A stretch of DNA of 64,000 nt, taken from contig NC_092406.1 of the NCBI RefSeq assembly GCF_009017415.1, positions 2,170,001-2,234,000 of the forward strand, written 5' to 3'. Origin of the DNA: Aspergillus flavus (lineage: Eukaryota; Ascomycota; Eurotiomycetes; Eurotiales; Aspergillaceae). The notes under the pieces are model-generated. The model was not told the origin of the DNA. It was given only the letters and a program-made list of their open reading frames with translations, and did no database searches. A program made the position numbers and the translations under genes. Below, one piece after another: positions 23,636 through 35,138 of this stretch; position 1 is the first letter of the stretch, and each line of letters opens with the position of its first letter.

Positions 23636-24848
23636 CTACAGTTTGCCTTTTTGACGCATTGTGTTCTGGACGGCCTTGACCCGTTCCCAGGCGGCCAACG
23701 CGAACGGGGTGGTCTTCTTCGCATGCTCGTGCGCTTGGGCACTGCTGGCTTGCCTCAATGCATACCGAGCCTTGACTCCTTGAAGGATAATCGAGAGCCT
23801 CCAGGCAAAGAAGGCGTCTCCCCAGGGGAGGTCCGGGGTTGGGTCCCATCCCCCCACTTCGCGATACCACCGCACGCAGTCCTCACGCCTGGGCAATCCA
23901 GGTATCCGGTCAGGTTGGAACTGGTCGGTCGTGTGGTCGGTGCCATCCAGATAGTACGGACTCGTGAGGTTGCAGAAGTCGGATAGTGGATGCCCCACCG
24001 TAGCCATCTCCCAGTCCAGTATACCGATGACGCGGGGTTCAGTCTTATGGAAAATCATATTGTCGATCTTGTAATCGCCATGGACTAGCGTGCCGCGATC
24101 CTTCGGCTGAGTAGACTTGTTCGAGAAGAAGCGCACCGTCTCCATAAAGTGCGGAAGTTCCCCCACTGGCTCCTTGGTCTCAACGTCGACCGCCTGAGCC
24201 TGCGCTTTGGACACCGTTGAGAAGGTGGAGATCTGCCGATCATAGTACCCCGACGGCTTTCCGAAAGTTTCCAGACCAACTGACTTGGGATCGACTCGAT
24301 GGAATTTAGCCAGGGTCTGCACCGCTGCCTTCCACCTACAAGGTTCTTAGTAATCGGGACTCCATGGTCGGATGACGCGTGGTAATCAAACATACAATGC
24401 GTTTCTCTCCTCAGCACTGACTCCCGGCATGGCAGGATCGGTAAATAGCCGACCATCCAAGAACTCCATGATATAGAACGGGGTCCCAATCACATTGCTA
24501 TCCACACAGAGACAGTACGCCTTTGGTACCGGGACGTCCGTCTGCTCTAGTGCGTGGATGACCTTATATTCGCGTTCGACCTTGTGCGCGGTCTTGGACA
24601 GGAGCTTGCCCGGGGGCTTTTTGCGCAGGACGTACTGCCTTCCATCGGTGCCGGTCAGCAGATAAGTTGGATTGGACTGTCCGAAGGAGAACTGTGGGGT
24701 GTCAGCTTGTGCCCATCGACCACACTTTATTTGGTCCCACTGTGCTTACCTGTTTCACATCTAATGGTGTCTGGATCTCAGGGACATTCTGATTAAGATA
24801 CCGCTCCAGGGACGGGATATCAATTGGTTGGCGCACCGCTCCAGCCAT
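23636..24848 (-). CDS. APH-fold phosphotransferase (ACAD10/aminoglycoside phosphotransferase-like)
   Basis: Three exons on the minus strand, 24750-24848, 24396-24691 and 23636-24335, join to 364 residues. Introns are 58 and 60 nt. The kinase-like fold is clear: N-lobe [12 protein letters not shown] and [12 protein letters not shown] (the Lys that would bind ATP phosphates), the hinge [12 protein letters not shown], the catalytic loop [14 protein letters not shown] (HGDxxxxN) and the metal-binding [10 protein letters not shown] with Asp. The family includes the kinase domain of ACAD10 and related proteins that phosphorylate hydroxylated acyl groups before breakdown; in fungi the substrate is mostly unknown. 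No targeting signal is evident. It is divergent from dUTPase with 454 bp between starts. Confidence 0.88.
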
Positions 24849-25302
24849 GGCCGATAGATATAGCAATGATAAACAAACAAATGGGATTGATTTCCGGGAG
24901 TATTGATAGTTATCTGCGAGCTAGATACCTAGTTCGCAGGGATGTTAGCGGGATCATTCTGAAGACAGGAGGTCCGGCAATAAATGCAGGAAGATCAATT
25001 GCGAATGTCCAGTTCAGCGTCGGCGACCACGGACCGAGGCTAAACAGCAATACTACCTCATTGGCATTTGCGGGGCGTCGGTAACCTGCACAGCTGCTGG
25101 ACCCAAGTGGAATTTCCATTACAGCAGTACCAAGCTTACCACTACATACTCCTTTCTATTGGCCAGACCCTGTTTACATGCAGTATATTTCGTAAAGGGC
25201 CATACACCCATTCGAATTAACAAAATTTGCAATCCATCCTCCCTGATTACCTCTTCACCACCGCCTAGGTTAATCCTGAGAAATGCAAACCACCCAAACA
25301 CC
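24849..25302. promoter_or_regulatory. Divergent promoter region: APH-like gene and dUTPase
   Basis: A 454-bp head-to-head spacer that must contain both promoters. No TATA box stands out. A frame in register with dUTPase is open upstream to 25159, but its residues look like translated leader. Confidence 0.5.
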
Positions 25303-26240
25303 ATGCCAAAGCCAAGCCCATTAAACGCGCTGCGCGTCTACACGCGCATTACCACATCGACGATCCACCACCACACACCGCAGCGACCAAATCACCTCAA
25401 CCACCTCAAAAACCTCTTCACAACCATGACCAAAGAGACCACTCCCCCTCCACCCGAACAACAAACAACAAGAGAACCCCCTTCCCTCCCGACCTCACCT
25501 CTCGCCAAGCGTCCCAAGCCCAACACCACCACCGAAGACCAGTCCAAAATGACCAACAGCACCCCCGTCACCTCTATCTCGCAGCCTCTGCCCCCGCTGC
25601 TCATCAAGAAGCTGAACGAGGGCGGTCGCGCCCCGACCCGTGGCTCGGCCTTCGCCGCCGGATATGATGTCTACGCTGCTAAGGAGACGGTTATCCCGGC
25701 TAGGGGGAAGGCTCTGGTTGATACGGGTATTGCCATTGCTGTGCCGGAGGGAACTTGTATGTTTTTAACCCTTACTCTCTCTATCTCTATCCTATTTCAT
25801 GAGCTGTGATGGGAAACTGAATGGATTGACTGGTTGAATGAACGTGAGAAGAATATATGGATATTTGCTAACGCATGACAAAAACATAGACGGCCGTATC
25901 GCACCCCGCAGCGGCCTCGCAGCGAAACACTTCATCGATACCGGAGCCGGAGTCATTGATGCCGATTACCGTGGTGAGGTGAAGGTTCTCCTGTTCAACC
26001 ACTCCGAGGTCGATTTTCCCGTGAAGGCTGGGGATAGGGTTGCTCAGCTTATTATTGAGAGGGTATGTTCTCTTCTCTCCTTTTTCCTTGGACTTGATCC
26101 TTCTCTTGATTCTGTGGGTGTTACTGTGTGCTGAGTGCTGATTTGTGGGACAGATTTATACCCCCGAGGTTATGGTTGTGGAGGAGTTGGAGGAGAGTGT
26201 GCGTGGTGCGGGAGGTTTTGGAAGCACTGGTACTAACTAA
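25303..26240 (+). CDS. DUT1: Deoxyuridine 5'-triphosphate nucleotidohydrolase (dUTPase)
   Basis: Three exons, 25303-25756, 25890-26062 and 26154-26240, encode 237 residues from the first ATG. All five motifs of trimeric dUTPases are present: [10 protein letters not shown] (1), [10 protein letters not shown] (2), [17 protein letters not shown] (3), [11 protein letters not shown] (4) and [10 protein letters not shown] (5). The enzyme splits dUTP to dUMP and diphosphate, supplying dTMP synthesis and keeping uracil out of DNA. The core begins near residue 100; before it lies a Pro/Thr-rich linker. Residues 1-41 have no acidic residue and carry Arg, His and Ser/Thr, like a mitochondrial presequence, and a second in-frame ATG at 25426 would give a 196-residue form without it. 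Introns are 133 and 91 nt. The gene converges on pyridoxal kinase, 284 bp away. Confidence 0.93.
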
Positions 26241-26524
26241 TGATGATATGATTGGGTTTGTATGGGGTGGGTTTTTATCATATACATGGCGTTGGATATA
26301 TAGAAAAGAACTTGCATTTTTCTTTTATTATTGTCTCTTTTGGGAATGTTGTGTTGGGGTGGTGTAGACTGGTGTTGATATAAGTATGTGATTCGATCTA
26401 TTAGATCATTAGACTTTCATGGCCCATGAATAGTTAAAGTATGAGTATATATGCTAGCCGTACATGTTTATCATCTAGTTCTCATCTATCGTACGTTACA
26501 TAGACAGGACAAGTAAAGATTAAT

Positions 26525-27972
26525 CTATTGGCTTCCGGCGGGTAAATCCTCCTTCCTCCACTCCTGCGCCTGGAACACCACCGTCGGTTCACGCAGATAC
26601 TGCACATTCCTCACCAATCTCACCTCAGCGGCTTTACTCTTCCGCAAATGCTCCCGCTTCAGCCTCTCCTCTTCACCAAGCAGCTCATCGCCCCTGGTAT
26701 CAGCCGCCCGCAGCTCCGCATCGCGCGCTTCCATCGTCTTCTCGAGCACACAGTGCATGCTCGCCAGGACCTGGACGGTCGCTCGCGCAAGAGGGACTTC
26801 CGTAGCCGCGACATCGTCGGGGGACACCCAGGACTTTGTGGTCCGGAGCTGGGGGTCCGCGGCGAAGACGGCTTCGCGAAATCGGGCGACGATGAGCGCG
26901 GCGAACATGTCGCCTGTGCCGCTGAAGTAGCAGTCCAGGGCGGGGACGTCGATGCGAAAGAGACGGGGGGAGCCGTCTGAGCGGGTGGTTGAGCCGATGA
27001 CTGTCAGGCTGTCTGGTGGGGTGGTCTGTGGTGAGGATGATTGGGTGAATTTGGACAGGTCGACGGAGGTGATGATTATGTGGGGGACGTTGTAGGTTGC
27101 GTGGATGGCGGTGATGGCTTCTGCTAGTGTGCTGAGGGAGGAAATTTTCATTCCAGATAGGGTTCTACGAGGTATGAGTTACGTTCTGAGAAAATAGGGT
27201 TAGTTGAACTCACTCGGCTTCGAACTGATTGGGGAGAATTAGGTCCGCGTGGGGGATGATCTTTTTATAGGCCGGTACCACGTCATTGTTCACGTATAGG
27301 CGGCCCTGATCGCCCATTACCGGGTCCAAGACTATGGGTTATTAGTGAGGACGCTCGATGTGCACCGTGGACCGTGCTCACCCCAGAAGAAAGAACCAGG
27401 GTTCTTCTCAGCCTTGCGCTGCAGGTCCATGCCGATAGCCCCTACAGCCTCGACGGCTGCGGCGCTGGGCGCATAGCCGGACAGCATGACGTCAAAGTCC
27501 GTTAAATGGCTCTGGCATAGGCCCTCATAGAGTTCAGTAATCTGCTCAGCTGTTGCCCTCGTGCCTTTGAATTGCCTGTAGCCAGTATGGTTGCCTGTTT
27601 GGAATCTCATTAGTTTCAGGCCTAGTAGGGAAGCGTGGGCAATGACTCACTGAAATGAACGGTATTCAACGCGGCAACATCGCAGCCTAGTAGTTGCATG
27701 ACAAGTGTTGCCATTTTGTTCCCGACATAACTAACCTCTCAAATTAGCGATCGAGTCATGATTTGCTCAAGTAGATGGTCCTCGGGGAACCATTGCGGGA
27801 TGATGTCTGATCCAGATCTTAACAACGGAGACACCTACCCATAGACAACCTGTATGTAACGCATTAATCATGCTGGCCTTCTATGGCGACCATGACCACG
27901 TTTGACAGAACGACTTACATGGCTTGCAATGGCAAGGACCTGAGTCTCGGGGACTAGAGAGTCTGCGGACAT
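26525..27972 (-). CDS. Pyridoxal kinase
   Basis: Six exons on the minus strand (27919-27972, 27839-27849, 27651-27730, 27382-27594, 27214-27331, 26525-27164) join in phase to 371 residues. Exon 2 is 11 nt. Family landmarks are all present: [18 protein letters not shown] at the N-terminus, the substrate loop [35 protein letters not shown], and the anion-hole/catalytic [10 protein letters not shown] with its Asp. It phosphorylates pyridoxal, pyridoxine and pyridoxamine with ATP in the cytosol to make or salvage vitamin B6 cofactor (yeast Bud16). Five introns of 49, 49, 50, 56, 69 and 108 nt class have standard GT-AG ends. The C-terminal 110 residues are charged and helical, longer than in the bacterial enzyme but usual in fungi. 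Confidence 0.92.
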
Positions 27973-28784
27973 GATGAAAGAGTGGAGATGGAAAGACTCC
28001 AAGGGCTCAGTTGAAGTCAGAGTGAGAGGCCGTCAATAGCAGTGAACAAGGCCTCAAACCAAGAGTATTCAACGATAGGGTACCACCGTTCGTAAAGAGT
28101 CAGAAAGAGTTCCATGTCACTATCCATAAGTTTCTTAGTCAGTCGGACAGAGAAAGTGGGATGGATTCTCTGGGCCTTGATTGGCTGGTAGCTCCGGTTG
28201 TCGACTTCCATCCGATATGCTTATCGGGCCGATAAGGCCAGGGCTTCATCTGCCTATTGTATGTATATGGTAGCATATATCTCAATTTACCATGGGTCCT
28301 TCTACGTGTGCTGATTTTGTTATAGTACACCGCCGTAGACGTGATGCGTTCATATATATGCGAGATTATGATAAACGAGGCGAACAGATCCGAACCATAG
28401 CTGCTAGAAAGGACACAATTCGTATGCCTAATCCTTTGCTCTCCTTGCCAACTAACCTCTGACGCAGGGATGGCGTTAGTATCTTTGACATTTTCGCTTC
28501 CCTTTGGTACTGTATTGAAAAGCTGATTACACTTGTTCAAGTCACGGTCTCAACGAGACTGTGTGCTTCTTATAGAGAGCAGGTCGCGATGCCTACCCTG
28601 TTGCTATGCCTAGCAACCCGCTACACTTTGCCGTCGGTCGTTCGCGTGCTGAACTAGAGGTGATGGAGGGGAGTGATATCTCGATCAGATAAGTCCACTA
28701 ATTCGCCTCGGTTACAACACTGAGTACTAAGGTGCAGACAGATCCACCCTCTTTGAAAGGCCATCATCCCCAATGTACAGGGTG

Positions 28785-29316
28785 TAGCTCTCATTCAAGA
28801 ACTTCTTCAGCAGAATGCAGAGCTGTACATCACGGCCACCTTTGCTGAAGCAGTGCTACCATTGGCTAGCCGCTTCACAGGAACTGGCCTGTCCGGGATC
28901 ATTCTCGACGGGCATCTGGGGAAGAAACGCCTTGTTTTCTGCCTTGGGCTGGTTGTGACCCAATTCGCTTGGACATCTTTGGGAATAGCCCTTTCGCTTA
29001 TGCGTTATATTTTCATGAGATCTGGTTCGAATGCTGTATGGCTTTGAAGGAAGCGGGTGCAGCAGACATGGAAAGTGTACTGAAGAGAGGTAAACCTTTA
29101 GATTCTTTCACTGAGGGAGACGGGGCCGGTAACCGTATGTCAAGTGGCAAGCAACCCTTGAACGAGAAGAACTCCGAATTAGACGGAAGGTGGGTAGCTG
29201 CAGTCATAAGGAGGAAGCTGAAACAAACAGTACCCCCGAGCTCTTTTGCTCTAACCAATCCGCATTTTCCTCTGTTGGGAGGACTCCTTTCCTTGGAGTG
29301 TTCCGCCCCGCTGTAA
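28785..29316 (+). pseudogene. Possible broken gene of unknown family
   Basis: From 28790 a plus-strand frame reads like protein (LYITATFAEAVLPLASRF, HLGKKRLVFCLGLVVTQFAW) and stops at 29045. In another frame, starting near 28960, a protein-like reading continues (NSPFAYALYFHEIWFECCMA, LKEAGAADMESVLKRG) and stays open to 29316. The two halves touch at about 28975-28985, with no room for an intron, so a single small frameshift would explain them. A TACAG at about 28771-28775 could be an acceptor for an upstream exon. I cannot name the family and see no clear start. It may also be coincidence in spacer DNA. Confidence 0.35.
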
Positions 29317-30100
29317 CAACTGTAGCCTGTTGTGCAGCGACTTAAGCCGTAGGAAGCAAGATATGCGTGACATTTTCCGCGGAGCGCGGCCAGGGCTTTT
29401 TAATGTGGTTGCGTTGCTTTGCGAGGCTTCAAAAGCTGGATATGTTCGCAAAAATAAAGTTATACTTCCTTTCCTATATAATTCCTCGTTTCCGTCAGCG
29501 TGTAATTTGTTATAACTTGGCGGCTCGGAACTGTATAACAACAACCCTTACCAAAATACTGTTGAGGGGACCACCTAAAAGGGTAACTTTGGGCCGAACC
29601 ATCCAAGCGAGTCGCTGGTTGTTTCGCGTGCCTGCTGTTCCGCCCGATCTGGTCTCCGCTCTTCTCCACTCTCCCTCGGTTCAGTGTCGTGGACTGGTAG
29701 ACCGACCGGCATGAATGGGACCTCGTACGGGATATTCTAGAGGTGGAGATTCACCTCCTGCTATGGTCTGTTTGATCAACGTGGAGATGGTCATGTAACC
29801 GAGCATGGATGCAGTGGGCTCTAAGCGGTCTGGTTGTCCTAATCGATCGGATGTCGGCCTGGTCCCGACCAAAACTTTTCTCTGCTGCCATGGATGCATT
29901 GGGAAACCACCCAATGGAGGCTCTTTTTCTAATTCGAGATGAATGAGCTGTGGAGCATGGCTGGCTTGGTTCAGGAGAAACAAAGAGACGAGGATATAGA
30001 GATGCAGATCCAGCAGTGATAGGATAGGAATGAGAACTGCACCGTGCCCGGAGTGTATTTGGTGGAGAACGGCACAGACGGAGAATGAAATGCGCCCGTG

Positions 30101-30129
30101 GTTGTTGTTGTTGTTGTTGTTGTTGTTGT
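30101..30129. repeat. GTT trinucleotide microsatellite
   Basis: Nine to ten perfect GTT units on the plus strand in a spacer. Confidence 0.95.
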
Positions 30130-30863
30130 CCAAGTATGAATGGGTTGTTGACTTGGCACCTCCTGCAAGGATGCCTTTTTTTTCTTTTTCCTTGTCAAAG
30201 TCTAGAATCAGGCAAGTAAGGTTCAGAACATACCGTGACTTTGCTAACCCTGACATGAGGGAAGAACAACTCAATATCCGGAATGAAGGAATTGAGTTAG
30301 ATTTCTCTGAATTTTGGTTTTCTTTTTTCCTCTGATTATTACTATTTTCATTCCTTTTTCTTCCCAATTTTTTCACCTACTTAATTTTTTCCATGTACCT
30401 AATGTAAATTCAATAGGGCACGGGGGAGCACCAATGATAAGAGCCGTAAGCTACTAAGAATAAACCCCCGTCTAGTGTCGGGTCCAGAACCATTCTTTTC
30501 CTCTGCCTTTATTCCTTGAAATTCCCCTTTTCTCCTGGCCGGCTCTTTTTGCCTGTCAAGTCGGTGTCGTTTTAATAACCGTAATTAATTATAAGTCTGG
30601 GGACTGGAGCACGAGTGGATTTTTACATGATAGTTCTCTCTTTAAACTTCATCTTCTTCTCTGCAACACCACCACTACTACTAGGCCTCCTCGCTCCCAA
30701 CCACCAGATGTGTGGCCAGGTACCGCGGTGATCGTTCTTACCATGCCCCTTTCATAATAATAATAATAATCTCACCTTTCGTCTCTCTTTTTCTGTTTCC
30801 TACCGACATTCCTTTACATGCCCTTTTGCGGCAAGCCATTCGTTTACAACTTCTGCCATCGCA

Positions 30864-32045
30864 ATGAAATTCCGATTAAATGCCATTGTCCGAGCGTCGG
30901 AAAGCCGAACTATGCAGATCAGCAATATGCGTCCTCGCCGACGGACGCAATTGCCCAGTCTTTGCCAATTACTTCTGACTGTCATTGCAGCCCCATCCGT
31001 TGTTGCATCCGTGATCCCATCCGCCGTCCGGACAGATTTAGATTCTACCAACGCTCTCGATCTCCCGCTTAGCGGCGAGATCGTCAGCGACGATCTTCAA
31101 GATGTATCTGATTCTCCACTCAAGGAACGTGCGGCATGGGACCCCGTCCAGCTAGACAGCAGTCCTGAAGAAGCAGACGCAACTCACTCGCCCATCCTCC
31201 TCGCACTGGAGGAGAACTCGCAGACCAGCGAGGACAACGACAACAACTCCCAACCAGCACTATCCCAAAGATCGACAAGCAGCAGCAGCAGTAGCAGCAG
31301 TGAGACGCCAACGCCATTCGACACCAACCTCTCGACAAACTTCACGTCCGACAGCTGTCCGAAATTCTTCAAAAACTTTCTCTCGGACACCAAATTCACC
31401 AACTGCTACGCCATCTCCATGCTCCTCCGGGATTCCAGCTCCTTCTTCCAAACGCTCAAATCCGCCCCAGCAACCTCGCACCTCCTGGACCTCTCCTGCG
31501 CCGCCGACGTAGACCAATGCTCGTCCCTCATGACCGACCTCGCATCACGCATCACCAAATCCGACGCCTGCGGCAAGGACTACGACCTCGGCAACCCGGT
31601 CGTGACAGACGCCTACACGGACATGATCATCTACGAACCCATGTACCGCGCCTCGTGTCTCAAGAACCCCAGCACAGGCGACTACTGCTTCGTCGACGCC
31701 GCCACGAACAGCTCAAACCCCTCCGACTACGACGTCTACTTCATCCCCTACGGCAGCGCAATCACCAACGCCCCTTATCCCACCTGCAACAAATGCGTCC
31801 AGGCCTCCATGGATGTCTTCGGCGAATGGGCGCAGAAAAGCGGTCAGCCGCTTGCTCACTCGTATCTGCCTTCTGCGAGGTCTATTAATTCGAAGTGTGG
31901 GGTTAGCTTTGCGAATGCTAATATCACTGTTGCGGGTGATGGGGAGTCGTCGGCGGCGACGTGGTCGGGGCGTCGGCCGGATGGGTTTTTAATGGTGTGG
32001 GTTGTTGCTTTGAGTGTTGGGGTGAGTCTTTGGGGGTGGGTTTAG
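30864..32045 (+). CDS. GPI-anchored cell-surface protein, DUF7729-like
   Basis: A single exon of 393 residues. The hydrophobic segment at residues about 30-50 (LPSLCQLLLTVIAAPSVVAS) is a signal peptide, so translation may start at Met17 or Met22 rather than Met1. A Ser-rich linker (about residues 130-155) is followed by a Cys-containing domain with the spacing of the DUF7729 family of fungal surface proteins: SCPKFFKNFLSD, FTNCYAISMLLRDS, LDLSCAADVDQC, YMYRASCLKN-like Cys positions and CNKCVQASMDVF. The end has a small-residue site (GDGESSAATWSG) and a hydrophobic tail (FLMVWVVALSVGVSLWGWV), a GPI attachment signal. Function is unknown; likely in the plasma membrane or wall. Composition shifts from C-rich to G/T-rich in the last 180 nt. 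NxS/T sites suggest glycosylation. Confidence 0.85.
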   Translation: MKFRLNAIVRASESRTMQISNMRPRRRTQLPSLCQLLLTVIAAPSVVASVIPSAVRTDLDSTNALDLPLSGEIVSDDLQDVSDSPLKERAAWDPVQLDSSPEEADATHSPILLALEENSQTSEDNDNNSQPALSQRSTSSSSSSSSETPTPFDTNLSTNFTSDSCPKFFKNFLSDTKFTNCYAISMLLRDSSSFFQTLKSAPATSHLLDLSCAADVDQCSSLMTDLASRITKSDACGKDYDLGNPVVTDAYTDMIIYEPMYRASCLKNPSTGDYCFVDAATNSSNPSDYDVYFIPYGSAITNAPYPTCNKCVQASMDVFGEWAQKSGQPLAHSYLPSARSINSKCGVSFANANITVAGDGESSAATWSGRRPDGFLMVWVVALSVGVSLWGWV

Positions 32046-32680
32046 TTGTTCCCCTGCTTCTTTTCTTCTTCTTTTCTTTCGCTCCTTATTCGATCTTCTT
32101 GAGCTGTGGAGAAGTATATATTCCTCTCTTCTTTTACTTCGGACTCTCGTTCAGGTCACGGTTATGGGTTATGACAGCGGTTGCTTCTTTCTTTTATTCC
32201 CGCTTGGTTGGATATCTCTTTTCTAATGTTTATACCTGTATTTAATTGGTTTGTTCGAACCTATTACAATCATTACATATCATTTCTTCAGTCTACATCC
32301 CGATCTGTGTACTCAACCGTATGACTGAAAGGTGTAATATTTATGTATTAATATCGACACGGAATCAAACGTAAGACATCAAATATCATCCCAATCCTTC
32401 GTCATATGCTAATGTTATGTGCCTTGGGGCTCGTCAAGAGGTATATATCGAAAACAATCGAGTAAAACGTATCCAATAAATGACAAGAAGAAGTAGGGGC
32501 TATAAAACGGTCATAATCATGATGTATATCTTGGTAGATTTTCTGGTATCTTGGGTATAAGTGGTCAAGCAGTCAAGCGAAACGATCTAAAAGAGGCATA
32601 TAAGAGACTTGGGAGGAGGGGTGAGGCATGAGACCCAGCTACCTCAACAATCGCATATTCGAAGAGGCAGCCACTGAGTT
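32046..32680. other. Convergent 3' spacer: DUF7729-like and Afi1-like genes
   Basis: T-rich 3' flank of the wall-protein gene followed by AT-rich sequence. No gene is seen. Confidence 0.6.
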
Positions 32681-35138
32681 TCACCGTAGCCCGTCACCCA
32701 TCGCCACCCCAACCAGACTCTGGGGTGCTCCGAATCCCATCTCTGGACCGGAAATGGGGCTCTGCGATGCGTCTCGCTCGCGCTTTACTCGGAAAAAGGC
32801 CAATTTTGCGAACCGGTTAAGTTGATTCCAAAAGTGTTGGCCAGCAGGGTGTTTACTGATCCGCTCCAAGAGGTCCACTGTCGCCTCGCGGACCGTCTGA
32901 TCAGGGTGGAAGAGTCCCATGCTCAGATAAAAAAGGCCGGCTTGATTTTCCGGCGTGACCGTTAGTAGCTGGCAAATGCCAGCGTAGTCTTTGACGGCAT
33001 AGGAAAAGGCTATATAAATAGCCCCCGCTTCAGGCGGAGACAGTTTTAAGGTCCGGAGCCGTTCATGGTGGTGGTGAAGGTCTGGTTTAATAATCGGCCG
33101 CGTAGGATAATAAATTGCAGCGATATCTTGGATGAAAGAGTAATACGAGCGCGTTGTCCGCCATCCTTCGATTCGGGAGACCGATGCCATCAGTTCGCGT
33201 TGTTTCGATATCTCGTCAGGCCAGACGTGGCCATGTCCTCGCAGTGTTGTAGGGTCTAAGGGGTCCGCTTGAACCCCGCTGGGGCTTTCCGGGGACAGCT
33301 CTTCATTGGGGCCGATGATATAGAGATTCGAGGCGCCATACACGGTTTCCTCGAAGGCAGAAGCAACGCGTGCGAACTTTAAGATGTAGGCACGCCATTT
33401 CGCTCGAATAGCATTTTCGCCATGGCGATTGGTAATGCTGCGCTGAACATCTTCCATGAATAGATTGTCTCCGGTAGGGTCAGAGTTTAAGTTCGAGGCG
33501 TGGAGATGGTTCAACGCGGCTTGTTGTTGAAAATACAAGAGTCCTTCGGTGATCGGTGCAGGCTCAACATGACTGCTGATTTTGATTCTGCCCGTAGGGA
33601 GATCGCAGAGCACATCCCACCACTCGGGATGATTGGCAAATGTGGGATTGGTCACACCGGCAATGAAGCCGGGAACCTTCAGGAGATCATCAATTTTGGT
33701 CAGATCTGTGTAAGGGAACGCATGTCTGGTGAATCCACGCAGGATCCCACCTGATGCGAGTGCGCAAGCGGCCAGCACTGCCTCTGCAACCTCTCCTGAA
33801 GGGCGATTATGGCCCAAAAACACCACACGTTTTTGGGTTAACATCGCGTTGACAAGAATTATGATGGGATGGGTATAGGGACCGCTGGTAGTAAGGTGAG
33901 GGTGGATTGGAAAGGGCTGGGGGGAAGTACTATGAGGGCCGGAGAAGGTTTGGATGAGTTTGATGAGAGAGAAATCTCCCACAACCTCAGGCCAGATCAC
34001 CGTGGGTACCTTGACCGGAATAGGAATATCATTATAAACAATTTTGGACTCAAACTCATGAGTATCTCGTGGAAGCGTGTACTTAGCTGCCGGCTTCCTG
34101 GGTGAAGCTGGGGAGTCCGAGTCGGATGACTCTCCTTCACTCTCAATTCGCTGACGGATCATCTGCTCGAACTTTTCGATAAACATATCCTTGCAGTTGC
34201 TAGCCTGTAATATCTGTCGCTCCAAAAGAGACAGCTTGGGGAGCAAAGAAAGATCCATGGCATTCAAAGCATTGTACAACGAGGCTAGCGTTTCCAGATA
34301 AGGGTTCTTGAAATAGTCTTCTAGGGCTAGAAGAAGTAAGGGCTGTTGCCGTGTTAGTTCACAAGATCCGGCCTCCTGTCAGACGGTGACCTACCTTATA
34401 GATATGGAGGAACGAGTGGCGTGTACATATAGCCATGGCCTTCACAACCGCACCTCTGTGATTCGTTTAGTCGTGTTGTGCGTCGAGAAAGGACCAAGAG
34501 ACATACCTTTTAACTGTATGGTCTTGCTTTGTATTTACAAGATTCAGAACATACATCAACGGCGGTCCCTCGCCACCCTCATCCTCATCATCACTGCTCT
34601 CCTCTTCCTTGCCAGACTCATCTTGATCCTCGTCACTGCCGCCAGTCCCATCGCCGCCATGGGATGCTCTGGACTTCTTTTTCTTCTTCTTTGCCCCCAC
34701 TGAGTCGTCATCGTCCTGGTCGGCACTTGAGTCCTTGTGCAAGAAAAAGATTGTCCAATCCTGGCTTCGGACATGAGTTTGATCCGGGAGCATCAATTCA
34801 GCCAACATGCTTTCGTCCCCGCTGATAGGGGCGGGGTACTGATGTTCCATGATGGGGCCCCGGTCAATGTGGAAGGAGGCAACAAGTATATATTCGACAT
34901 GGCGCTCTGATGAATCACGAGGATATTGCGATTTACATTTCCGCGGTCTAAATGCAGGGGGAGCAGCGAGGTTCGGCTCATAACCACGCACGGATAAACC
35001 GGAGTTGCTCACGGATCGGTTGTGGACGAACGACGGGGAGGGAGATAACCGGGGTATGCCATTGCTTTTGGAAGAACTGGACGTCGGAAGCGAACGAGCA
35101 GCGTCATCGGATGGTCGATGAGGGAGTGTGAGGCTCAT
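32681..35138 (-). CDS. Afi1-like polarity protein (Arf docking plus SPA/DENN-type domain)
   Basis: Three exons on the minus strand, 34507-35138, 34395-34455 and 32681-34342, give 784 residues; introns are 51 and 52 nt. Residues 1-75 are Ser/Pro-rich. The segment starting [20 protein letters not shown] matches the Afi1 docking domain for the small GTPase Arf3, interrupted by a disordered insert with a Lys run and acidic Ser/Asp/Glu stretches (about residues 145-190). After [19 protein letters not shown] come helices and then the SPA (stabilisation of polarity axis) region with [19 protein letters not shown] and [20 protein letters not shown], a DENN-like fold. In yeast Afi1 is an Arf3 partner at the bud cortex that helps keep growth axes; a role at hyphal tips or septa is inferred. 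It is divergent from the EF-hand gene. Confidence 0.88.

Larger units (their letters stand above)
27973..30863. other. Spacer of 2.9 kb with possible gene remnant
   Basis: Contains the promoter of pyridoxal kinase, the remnant described separately at 28785-29316, a GTT repeat at 30101-30129, an ATA repeat near 30754-30770 and the leader of the DUF7729-like gene. The minus-strand frame 29681-30376 depends on the simple repeat and is not considered coding. Confidence 0.5.

Noticed and set aside
29000..29060. GGTTCGAATGC at about 29021 as a tRNA B box
   Set aside because: No matching A box or cloverleaf could be built; other GGTTCGA matches (for example near 18111 and 60787) fail in the same way.
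29681..30376. 231-residue minus-strand frame
   Set aside because: Its length depends on the GTT microsatellite, read as an Asn run, and on A-rich stretches; no domain is visible.
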